Of a stretch of DNA of 35,892 nt, positions 26,396 to 34,014 are shown piece after piece (the stretch's first letter is position 1; the number at the start of each line of letters is the position of its first letter). Under the pieces are notes generated by a model that was not told where the DNA came from, searched no databases, and saw only the letters and a program-made list of their open reading frames with translations. The position numbers and the translations under genes are program-made. This DNA is from Desulfobacteraceae bacterium (lineage in GTDB: Bacteria > Desulfobacterota > DSM-4660 > Desulfatiglandales > Desulfatiglandaceae): the NCBI GenBank assembly GCA_016783065.1, contig JADHXI010000012.1:1-35892 (forward strand), read 5' to 3'.

Positions 26396-28972
26396 ATGAA
26401 GTATGATCCTCAGATATTGGAATCTAAGTGGCAGGCCTTTTGGGAAAAAGAAGGTTTGTTTAAATCTACTGAAGACCCCTCCAAAGAAAAATACTACCTC
26501 CTGGAGATGTTTCCTTACCCTTCCGGGAGAATCCATATAGGTCACGTGCGCAATTATACCATCGGGGATGTGGTAGCCAGATACATGAGGATGCGCGGAA
26601 AAAATGTTTTGCACCCCATGGGATGGGATGCCTTTGGAATGCCCGCAGAAAACGCGGCCATAGAAAATAACACCCATCCTGCCAAATGGACTTTCGATAA
26701 CATAGCGGCCATGAAGAAACAGCTCAAGAGAATGGGTTTCAGTTACGATTGGGACCGCGAGCTGGCCACATGTGACCCGGCGTATTATCGTTGGGAACAG
26801 CTGGTGTTCCTGAAGATGTATGAGAAGGGCCTGGCCTACAAGAAAAAGACCCACGTCAACTGGTGTGAAAGCTGCCAGAGCGTCCTTGCCAATGAACAGG
26901 TAGAGGATGGCTGCTGCTGGCGCCATACGGACAGAGAAGTGACCATCAAGGAGATGGACAGCTGGTTCTTGAAGATAACGGAGTATGCCGATGAGATCCT
27001 TGATTACTGCCAAAGGCTTCCGGGGTGGCCTGAGCGGGTCCTGACCATGCAAAAAAACTGGATCGGAAAAAGTTATGGCGCGATCATCCGATTCCCCATG
27101 GACGGTTCCGATGAGGTCATCGACACATTCACCACGCGGCAGGATACGGTCTTTGGCGCCACCTTTCTCTGCTTCGCCCCGGAACATCCCCTGGTCAAGG
27201 AGATTGTGAAGGGGTTGCCCCAGGAAAAAAAAGTCACCGACTTTGTCGAGCGGACCCTCAAGATGGACAGTTACATGCGCACGGCGGATTTTACCGCAAA
27301 GGAAGGGGTCTTTAGCGGAAGATACTGCATAAATCCCGTAACAGAGGAGAAGATCCCCATATTTGTGGCCAATTTTGTCCTGTTTGAATATGGAACCGGG
27401 GCGATTATGGCCGTCCCCACCCATGATCAAAGGGATTTTGAATTTGCCAAAAAATATGGTCTCAAACTTCGGGTCGTTATTCAAAATCCGGATGGGAATT
27501 TGGACGAAGAGACAATGGCGGAGGCCTATGTGGGTGAGGGGACCCTGGTCAATTCCGGACCATTCAATGGCCAGCAGAACTTGGCAGCCCTGGATAATAT
27601 CGCCGAATACCTGGAATCGAAAGGCATGGGCCACAAGACCGAGAACTTCAGGATCAGGGACTGGGGTATCTCACGACAGCGTTACTGGGGGGCCCCCATC
27701 CCGGTTATCTACTGTGACAGGTGCGGAACGGTCCCTGTACCTCAAGATGATCTTCCTGTGGTCCTCCCCCTGGATCTGGATATGAGACCCAATGGCGGGT
27801 CTCCGCTCCCATTTGAGCCGTCCTTTTACAAAACCACCTGCCCCGAGTGCAAGGGAGACGCCAGACGGGAAACCGATACCATGGATACCTTTGTGGAATC
27901 CTCCTGGTATTTTGACCGCTACACCTGCCCCGATTATCATGAAGGGCCATTGGATCCAGAGAGGGTGGATTACTGGATGCCCGTGGATCAATACATAGGG
28001 GGGATTGAACACGCTATCCTTCATCTCCTCTATTCCCGTTTTTATACCAGGGTATTGAAAGACTTCGGCTATCTCAAGGTCAGGGAACCCTTTACCAAGC
28101 TGCTGACACAGGGAATGGTCTGTAAAGAGACCCAGGAATGTGAGACGCACGGACTTCTCTACCCCTATGAAGTCAAAGAAGGCCTCTGTGTTCACTGTCA
28201 GACCCCGGTGAAGACCGGGAACACCGTCAAGATGTCCAAGTCCAAGAGAAATGTGGTGGACCCGCAGGACCTGATCGATCAATATGGTGCGGATACGCTC
28301 CGCATGTTCTGCCTGTTCGCCTCTCCGCCTGACAGGGATCTGGAGTGGAGCGACCAGGGGGTTGAGGGTTCATACCGCTTTGTTAATCGACTCTGGCGGT
28401 TGGTCGTTGACCATCTGGAGGGACTGCAGGCGGTTGGTTCCTATGAAGGGGAAGGGGGCTTGTCAGAGCCCCTTGAGGCCCTCCACAGAAAGACCCACCA
28501 GACCATCAAGAAAGTAACCAGTGATATTGAAAATCGCTTTCATTTTAATACGGCCATTGCGGCGATCATGGAACTGGTTAATGAAATCAATCAGTTCTTA
28601 AACAGCAATGAAGAAAAGGATCAAATCGCATGGTCGGTGATTCGGGAGGCGGTGACGTCCGTGGTGGTCTTGCTTTTTCCGGTGGTGCCTCATATTACCG
28701 AGGAGTTGCAGAGCATGCTTGGCCTTGATCAGAGCCTTGTTGAGACCCCGTGGCCTGAGCACAGTGAAGAGGCGTTGAAGGAGCAGAAAAGACTGGTTGT
28801 CCTGCAGGTGAATGGTAAGTTGAGAAGCAAAATAGAGGTCCCTGCTTCCTATGGCAAAGATGAAATCGAGGCCGAGGCCCTGGCAGATGAAAGAATTCAG
28901 CGCTTCACCGAGGGAAAGGCAATAAAGAAAGTCATTGTGGTGCAGAAAAAGTTGGTCAATGTGGTGGTATAA
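26396..28972 (+). CDS. leuS: Leucyl-tRNA synthetase
   Basis: The 858-residue class I synthetase has HIGH at 47-50 (RIHIGHVRN), KMSKS at 612-616, the CP1 editing domain ([14 protein letters not shown] and [20 protein letters not shown]) and zinc-knuckle-like Cys pairs. The ATG at 26396 gives the standard MKYDPQ-x3-KWQ-x2-W start; a GTG 18 nt upstream is the alternative. It follows nusB closely and precedes lptE by one base. Confidence 0.98.
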   Translation: MKYDPQILESKWQAFWEKEGLFKSTEDPSKEKYYLLEMFPYPSGRIHIGHVRNYTIGDVVARYMRMRGKNVLHPMGWDAFGMPAENAAIENNTHPAKWTFDNIAAMKKQLKRMGFSYDWDRELATCDPAYYRWEQLVFLKMYEKGLAYKKKTHVNWCESCQSVLANEQVEDGCCWRHTDREVTIKEMDSWFLKITEYADEILDYCQRLPGWPERVLTMQKNWIGKSYGAIIRFPMDGSDEVIDTFTTRQDTVFGATFLCFAPEHPLVKEIVKGLPQEKKVTDFVERTLKMDSYMRTADFTAKEGVFSGRYCINPVTEEKIPIFVANFVLFEYGTGAIMAVPTHDQRDFEFAKKYGLKLRVVIQNPDGNLDEETMAEAYVGEGTLVNSGPFNGQQNLAALDNIAEYLESKGMGHKTENFRIRDWGISRQRYWGAPIPVIYCDRCGTVPVPQDDLPVVLPLDLDMRPNGGSPLPFEPSFYKTTCPECKGDARRETDTMDTFVESSWYFDRYTCPDYHEGPLDPERVDYWMPVDQYIGGIEHAILHLLYSRFYTRVLKDFGYLKVREPFTKLLTQGMVCKETQECETHGLLYPYEVKEGLCVHCQTPVKTGNTVKMSKSKRNVVDPQDLIDQYGADTLRMFCLFASPPDRDLEWSDQGVEGSYRFVNRLWRLVVDHLEGLQAVGSYEGEGGLSEPLEALHRKTHQTIKKVTSDIENRFHFNTAIAAIMELVNEINQFLNSNEEKDQIAWSVIREAVTSVVVLLFPVVPHITEELQSMLGLDQSLVETPWPEHSEEALKEQKRLVVLQVNGKLRSKIEVPASYGKDEIEAEALADERIQRFTEGKAIKKVIVVQKKLVNVVV

Positions 28973-28973
28973 A

Positions 28974-29570
28974 ATGGTCAAAAAAATATCATTCAAATGG
29001 TCAAGAAAAAGACATAACCAAACGATATTAATTGGTTTATCCATTATCATGTGGTTGATTGCCGCAACGGGTTGCGGTTATCATCCCCAGGCCACGGACA
29101 AACCAATGGGTGGTCTCCGGATAGATAGCCTTGCCATCCCTCTTATGGCCAGCCCCTCTTCATCATTGGGTTTTGAAGGTTACTTCACGGAGGTGATCCG
29201 TAAGGAGTTTCTGACCCAGTCAAAAATCCCATTTGCCCCAAAGGGTGAGGCTGCTGCGGTCTTGGTGGGGCATGTCAATAAGATTTGGACTGAACCCATC
29301 GGCTATAGGACCACCTCTGAGACTATCCAGGGGAAGACCTATAATTATGAGATTACCAATTCCCGTTGGCTTATCATCGAACTGGATGCCAAACTGATGG
29401 ACAGGAAAACAGGAAAGATTGTCTGGTCAGTAAACAATATGCGAGAGAAGGCTACCTATAGCGTCAGTTCGGATCCCCTCAAGACCCAATATAACCAAAG
29501 AAGGGCCACAGAAAAAATTGCTAAACTCTTGGCCCAGAGGTTCTATCTGAAGACGATGGAAAGGTTTTAA
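28974..29570 (+). CDS. lptE: LPS assembly lipoprotein LptE
   Basis: This 198-residue protein has a long basic N-terminus, a hydrophobic segment (about 17-31) and a lipoprotein cysteine at 34 in AATGCGYHP, the typical LptE GCGY start. With LptD it inserts lipopolysaccharide in the outer membrane, so the host is a diderm. It starts 1 nt after the leuS stop and overlaps holA by one base, the conserved leuS-lptE-holA order. Confidence 0.9.
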   Translation: MVKKISFKWSRKRHNQTILIGLSIIMWLIAATGCGYHPQATDKPMGGLRIDSLAIPLMASPSSSLGFEGYFTEVIRKEFLTQSKIPFAPKGEAAAVLVGHVNKIWTEPIGYRTTSETIQGKTYNYEITNSRWLIIELDAKLMDRKTGKIVWSVNNMREKATYSVSSDPLKTQYNQRRATEKIAKLLAQRFYLKTMERF

Positions 29571-30580
29571 TGCCGGGGGATCTGCAACCTGAAAAAGTCC
29601 TGGAACAACTTGAAAAGGGGCAATTGTTCCCGTTTTATCTCTTCTATGGGGAGAATGAATTCTTACTTGAAAAACTGTTAAACGCGGTTCGTCAAGACCT
29701 TATCCCGGAGGAGGCAAGGGATTTTAACCTCCAGGTTTATTATGGGGGAAAAGAAGAAAAAGTTCACCCGGCGGAGATTATTGATACAGCAAGAACCCTT
29801 CCCTTTATGACCCACAAAAGGCTCGTTATCGTTCGAAGGACTGACAATATCCCCACTGCAGCCCTTGAGAGTTTTATCCCATATCTTGAAGACCCGGTAG
29901 AATCCACCTGTTTATTGTTTGTCTCTTCCAAGACAGATTTCAGAAAGGCCTTTTACAAAAAGATCAGGGAGTTGGGAAGGAGCGTCAATTTCAAGAAGCT
30001 ATATGACAAGCAGGTGTTGCCATGGATTCTCAAAATGGCAAAGGACCTGGGGTTGACCATAGAAAAAGAGGCCTGTGCCTACCTCCAGCAGATTGTAGGA
30101 AACCGGCTCATGGATCTTTCCAACGAATTGGAAAAACTCTATGTCCGTTATGGAGAAACCCCTGTGGGTCTTGAAGAAACAAAGGCCCTGGCGATCCACA
30201 GCCGTACCTATACCATCTTCGAACTGATAGATCAGATATCATTCAAGCAGTGTGCCGAGTCAATATCCGTGCTGGAAAGATATCTGGAAATGGGAGACGC
30301 CCAGTCATCCTTGGGGCTCATGGGAATGATTATTCGCCAGATGCGCATATTGTGGCAGACCAAATCTGTCGTGGAGGGGGGTGGACATGTCTCCCAGGTG
30401 GCAGGAAAGGCCGGGGTGCCAAATTTTCTGGTGAATAAGCTAGTCCGACAGGCAAGGACTTGGAGCGTGAATGACCTTGAACGGGCGTTTGACACACTAT
30501 ACCGGGCTGATGGTCTTCTAAAATCCGGTTCTCAGCCGCACCTGGTCCTTGAGAACGTGGTGATATCCCTCTGCAGATGA
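29570..30580 (+). CDS. holA: DNA polymerase III delta subunit
   Basis: The 336-residue clamp-loader subunit has the N-terminal FPFYLFYGENEFLLEKLL and ARTLPFMTHKRLVIVRR segments and a C-terminal collar region (GLMGMIIRQMRILWQ). It opens the sliding clamp in the clamp-loader complex. It shares a base with the lptE stop (TAATG) and converges on rpsT. Confidence 0.95.
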   Translation: MPGDLQPEKVLEQLEKGQLFPFYLFYGENEFLLEKLLNAVRQDLIPEEARDFNLQVYYGGKEEKVHPAEIIDTARTLPFMTHKRLVIVRRTDNIPTAALESFIPYLEDPVESTCLLFVSSKTDFRKAFYKKIRELGRSVNFKKLYDKQVLPWILKMAKDLGLTIEKEACAYLQQIVGNRLMDLSNELEKLYVRYGETPVGLEETKALAIHSRTYTIFELIDQISFKQCAESISVLERYLEMGDAQSSLGLMGMIIRQMRILWQTKSVVEGGGHVSQVAGKAGVPNFLVNKLVRQARTWSVNDLERAFDTLYRADGLLKSGSQPHLVLENVVISLCR

Positions 30581-30587
30581 TAGGTTT

Positions 30588-30857
30588 TCAGGATGTCCTG
30601 AGCCCGTTGATTTGGCGTGCTAAGCGGGAAATTCTTCGAGAGGCTTGTCTTTTGTGGATTGCGCCTTTGGATACCGTCTTCTGGATCAAAGAGGTAGCGT
30701 CTGAAAGTTTTTTTTCGGCCTGATCCGGCGAGTTGTCGGCAATAGCAGCTCTGACTTCCTTTATAGCTTTTTTGACTCTGCTCTTATAGGACTTATTTCT
30801 TATTCTCTTGACTTCGTCTTGTTTCGCCCTCTTGAGGGCTGATTTATGGGTCGCCAA
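30588..30857 (-). CDS. rpsT: Ribosomal protein bS20
   Basis: This 89-residue basic helical protein begins MATHKSALKRAKQDEVKRIRN, as bS20 does. The start codon is TTG (30857-30855) with an AGGAGG ribosome site 7 nt upstream. E. coli rpsT also uses UUG, where it matters for translational autoregulation by S20; the same may hold here. The gene is convergent with holA (7-bp gap), and its promoter region is taken up by the inverted-repeat element at 30887-31028. Confidence 0.97.
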   Translation of the reverse strand: MATHKSALKRAKQDEVKRIRNKSYKSRVKKAIKEVRAAIADNSPDQAEKKLSDATSLIQKTVSKGAIHKRQASRRISRLARQINGLRTS

Positions 30858-30886
30858 ACTTAGACCTCCTTAAAAGATTTATTTAG

Positions 30887-31028
30887 GAGGCTGTCCGAGA
30901 ATGAGAGATTTTTTGCAAGGTCAAGGAAGGCGAAGATTTTAACCGCAAGAATACATTGAAGTATTTTGAGGATTCAAATCTGAGCCTGACGCGGAGATTG
31001 CGGAAAATAGCCATTCTCGGACAGCCTC
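30887..31028. mobile_element. MITE-like element with 17-bp terminal inverted repeats
   Basis: GAGGCTGTCCGAGAATG (30887-30903) and its perfect complement (31012-31028) bound a 142-bp segment with no ORF. Short non-coding length and perfect ends fit a non-autonomous transposon (MITE). No clear target duplication was seen in the flanks. It lies 29 bp upstream of rpsT and about 95 bp upstream of murJ, so it may supply or disturb promoters of either gene. Confidence 0.65.
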
Positions 31029-31123
31029 ATAGGCTCCGCAAGACTCAAAAACGGAAGTTCCTGCGTTGTTAGCATGGAACCGTGTCTTTTACATAGATTG
31101 CTTCTGCATGTCAAGAGTTTTCT

Positions 31124-32740
31124 GTGCCGCGTTCGATATCAGCGAAATCCGAGCATAATAATGTCAGCCGTGCAGCAGGGGTGGTTGGTTTTTTCACCCT
31201 TATCAGCCGTGTCCTGGGTCTTGTCCGTGACATGGTTTTGGCCCGTTTTTTTGGGACAGGCATGGCGGCGGATGCCTTTTTCGTGGCATTTCGCATCCCT
31301 AATCTCCTAAGACGCCTTTTTGCAGAAGGCTCTCTCACCATTGCCTTTATTCCAGTCTTTACGGAGTATTTGACCCAAAAGAGCAGAAGAGAGGCGTTTG
31401 AGCTGGCACGGACCATCCTGACGCTTCTTGCCCTGACCGTTGCCGTGGTGGCCCTCCTTGGGGTTCTTTTCTCGCCATGGATCGTGAGGATACAGGCCTT
31501 TGGGTTTGGGGGATCGGGAGATAAATACCAATTAACCGTCCTCCTGACGCGTATTACCTTTCCTTATATCTTCTTTATAAGTCTGGTGGCCTTTTTTATG
31601 GGGGTCCTGAACTCCCTGCGTCGTTTCGGAGCACCCGCGGCCGCCCCCATTTTTCTAAACGTCGGGATCATCGGAGCTGCCTATTTCATCTCACCTTACT
31701 TTCCCGAGCCCATCGTAGGGATCGCCCTTGGTGTTCTGATCGGGGGGATCCTCCAGGTTGGCCTTCAGATCCCCTGGGTTCTCAAGGAAGGGCTCAAGGT
31801 GTTCCCCCTCTGGCAGCCGCACCACCCGGCGGTGAGGAGGATCGGGCTCCTCATGCTCCCCGCCATTGTGGGCTCCGCGGTCTATCAGTTTAACCAATTC
31901 ATGGGGACGCTTCTGGCCACGTTTCTTGTTGAGGGGAGTGTCTCATGGCTTTACTATGCGGACCGTCTTGTCCAATTCCCCCTGGGAATTTTTGCCATAG
32001 CCATTAGCACGGCAGCCCTTCCTTCCCTTTCTACCCAGGCCGCAAAAAAAGACCTGGGTGAGTTTCAAGACACCCTGAGCTACAGCCTTCGTCTGGTTTT
32101 CTTTATCACCTTACCCTGTGCGGTGGGATTGATTGTCTTGGGGGCACCCATCCTAAGAGTGCTTTTTGAAAGGGGTGCTTTCGATATGCACTCCACCCTG
32201 ATGACAAATAAGGCCCTATTTTTCTATTCCCTCGGCCTCCTTGCCTTTTCCGGAATCCGGGTGATGGTGGCTGCCTTTTATGCGCTTCAGGACACCAAGA
32301 CACCCGTAAAGGTGGCGATAGTTGCCGTCGCGGCCAATCTGATCTTTAGTCTGGCCCTCATGGGTCCTTTGAAACATGCCGGGCTTGCGCTTGCCTTGTC
32401 TCTGGCGTCATCTCTGCAATTTTGTCTCTTGATCATTTTCTTGAACAGAAAGATTAACACAGGAGAGTTGAGGCCGGTCCTTGTCTCGGCATCAAAGTCT
32501 GCCTTGTCTGCGGCTGTTATGGGGGCAGGAATCTATTGTCTGCAGTCCAGTTTGCTGACCACCCATCCGGGTGGGGGATTCTGGGGAGTGACAATAAATC
32601 TGGGTGGCCTGATCCTGAGCGGCATTGCCATTTATTTTCTGGTTGCCAGACTGATCGGGTGCCGTGAATTGAATTCGCTCCGGGATATGTTTCACCCCCG
32701 ATCCAAGACAGCGAAAAAACAGATTTCCTCCCGGGAGTAG
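31124..32740 (+). CDS. murJ: Lipid II flippase MurJ
   Basis: The 538-residue polytopic membrane protein (about 14 hydrophobic segments) is of the MOP superfamily. The N-terminal motif SRAAGVVGFFTLISRVLGLVRDMVLARFFG and LRRLFAEGSLTIAFIPVF are diagnostic. It flips lipid II across the inner membrane for peptidoglycan synthesis. The GTG start at 31124 has only AAGAG upstream; the true start could be a little downstream, as conserved sequence begins at about residue 14. Confidence 0.95.
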   Translation: MPRSISAKSEHNNVSRAAGVVGFFTLISRVLGLVRDMVLARFFGTGMAADAFFVAFRIPNLLRRLFAEGSLTIAFIPVFTEYLTQKSRREAFELARTILTLLALTVAVVALLGVLFSPWIVRIQAFGFGGSGDKYQLTVLLTRITFPYIFFISLVAFFMGVLNSLRRFGAPAAAPIFLNVGIIGAAYFISPYFPEPIVGIALGVLIGGILQVGLQIPWVLKEGLKVFPLWQPHHPAVRRIGLLMLPAIVGSAVYQFNQFMGTLLATFLVEGSVSWLYYADRLVQFPLGIFAIAISTAALPSLSTQAAKKDLGEFQDTLSYSLRLVFFITLPCAVGLIVLGAPILRVLFERGAFDMHSTLMTNKALFFYSLGLLAFSGIRVMVAAFYALQDTKTPVKVAIVAVAANLIFSLALMGPLKHAGLALALSLASSLQFCLLIIFLNRKINTGELRPVLVSASKSALSAAVMGAGIYCLQSSLLTTHPGGGFWGVTINLGGLILSGIAIYFLVARLIGCRELNSLRDMFHPRSKTAKKQISSRE

Positions 32741-32927
32741 GGTAGGGGGCAGACCTCCATAACGCTTTTCAGATTTCCCTGATAGAACTAAGGAAATACC
32801 TCTCGACATTTGCCTGAAAAACCGTTCCCTCCATTTTCAGTTTATAAGGAACTCCGGCTCAATCCCTCGGTGGAAACCGGTGGTACCCATTTTCGGGAAT
32901 CAATTGGAATATAAGTCAATAAATGAT

Positions 32928-32949
32928 GTGTCTAAATTGAATTAGACAC
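32928..32949. promoter_or_regulatory. Operator-like inverted repeat
   Basis: GTGTCTAA (32928-32935) and TTAGACAC (32942-32949) are perfect 8-bp arms with a 6-nt spacer, directly abutting a TATAAT (32950-32955). Confidence 0.5.
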
Positions 32950-32963
32950 TATAATATATTGAA

Positions 32964-32992
32964 TTAACAATTAAAAAAATGTAATGTATAAT
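32964..32992 (+). promoter_or_regulatory. Promoter of the HTH regulator gene
   Basis: TTAACA (32964-32969), a 17-nt spacer and TATAAT (32987-32992) form a near-consensus sigma-70 promoter about 60 bp before the ATG at 33060. Confidence 0.65.
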
Positions 32993-33006
32993 TAACCATC
33001 GCAAAT

Positions 33007-33024
33007 TTAGACAATATATTTGTC
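33007..33024. promoter_or_regulatory. Second operator-like site downstream of the promoter
   Basis: TTAGACA (33007-33013) repeats the half-site at 32942, and GACAA/TTGTC (33010-33024) is an inverted repeat with a 5-nt spacer. It lies close after the predicted transcription start, a typical place for repression. Confidence 0.4.
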
Positions 33025-33059
33025 AACCAACCTCATAGTGTCCAAATAATTCTTTTACC

Positions 33060-33884
33060 ATGCCAAATCCTGTTGCTGAAAATTTTATTGATACAAAAGA
33101 AGTCCTTTTAAACCCAGGTATTTCAAGGGCAACGCTTAATAATTACATCAAAATGGAAATTATTCCGCGGCCTATTGTCCAAAAGCCAATGACTCCTGGG
33201 AGCGGGGCAAAAAAAATCGGGTGCTTCCCCCAGGCTGTAATAGCGCGGATAGAACAGGTCATGCTCTTAAAACGAGAAGGCCATTCTATGGAAAACATTG
33301 TCAATCGACTGAGGGGGGTGCCAGTTGATGAGCAACCGGCCGAAAGCGGACTGGAGACAACCCTGCATCCCGGAGATGGTTGGGTAGTTGAACAAAAAAG
33401 GATCGGAGTCAAGGACGAGAGCTTAAAGTTTACCATTGAGAATGTGAATTTGCCGGCCTATTTGCTGGATTATAGTTTTCGGGTGCAATGGATAAACGAC
33501 CGGGCGGATGATGAAGTATTTGGCAAAACAATCAATTTGGCAAAAAAGGGGTTTTCGGGGAATGTTTTTGAGCTGTTTTTCCAGTGGGAATTCCATAAAC
33601 GGGTAAGGAATTGGAAGGATATGATTGCCTTTCATCTCTCCGTTGCCAAGATAAAATACGCCAAAAGCTGGATGGAGAATCTTTATCCGGGGATTTCAAG
33701 AGATGAAATCGCCGTGCTGCAGGAAATTTATGACAATGTCGCGCCTTTTGAGAGACAAACAATTAATGACATTCCCATCAGCCTTTTGACGGGTGATGGA
33801 AGCACAAAGGGGTACAAGGTCTACACACTTTTCGCCAGAGAAGGAATCCTTTTTATGTATCGCCGCGTGGACTTTCTTGGATGA
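33060..33884 (+). CDS. HTH regulator with PAS-like sensor region
   Basis: A 274-residue protein of unassigned family. Residues 8-75 look like a MerR-type winged helix (DTKEVLLNPGISRATLNNYIK then FPQAVIARIEQVMLLKREGHSMENI). A linker follows, then a segment that looks like PAS or MmyB-type ligand binding (LPAYLLDYSFRVQWINDRADDEVFG, about 130-155) running to an alpha-rich C-terminus. No Shine-Dalgarno is visible, so the message may be nearly leaderless or the start may differ. The boxes upstream suggest autoregulation. It may control the downstream PilZ gene (130-bp gap). Role and ligand are unknown. Confidence 0.7.
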   Translation: MPNPVAENFIDTKEVLLNPGISRATLNNYIKMEIIPRPIVQKPMTPGSGAKKIGCFPQAVIARIEQVMLLKREGHSMENIVNRLRGVPVDEQPAESGLETTLHPGDGWVVEQKRIGVKDESLKFTIENVNLPAYLLDYSFRVQWINDRADDEVFGKTINLAKKGFSGNVFELFFQWEFHKRVRNWKDMIAFHLSVAKIKYAKSWMENLYPGISRDEIAVLQEIYDNVAPFERQTINDIPISLLTGDGSTKGYKVYTLFAREGILFMYRRVDFLG

Positions 33885-34014
33885 GAATCCAATCGCCCTG
33901 CCAAAACTCACAAATAAGGCGGTTCTCGTATCACGATAAGTCCATACAAAGTTTATGTGAATTAAGTCAAGTGGGAGGAATAGTTAAAGGAAAAGGTGAG
34001 ATAAAGGGGTTCAA

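Larger units (their letters stand above)
32741..33059. other. 319-bp intergenic region, AT-rich right half
   Basis: The left half after murJ shows no clear terminator. The right half (from about 32900) is much richer in A/T than its neighbours and holds the promoter and box motifs listed separately. No small ORF with a ribosome site was seen. Confidence 0.5.

Noticed and set aside
26075-27634. 519-codon open frame on the minus strand
   Set aside because: It lies fully antisense to nusB and leuS, both certain, and its product shows no family pattern. It is a shadow of codon bias.
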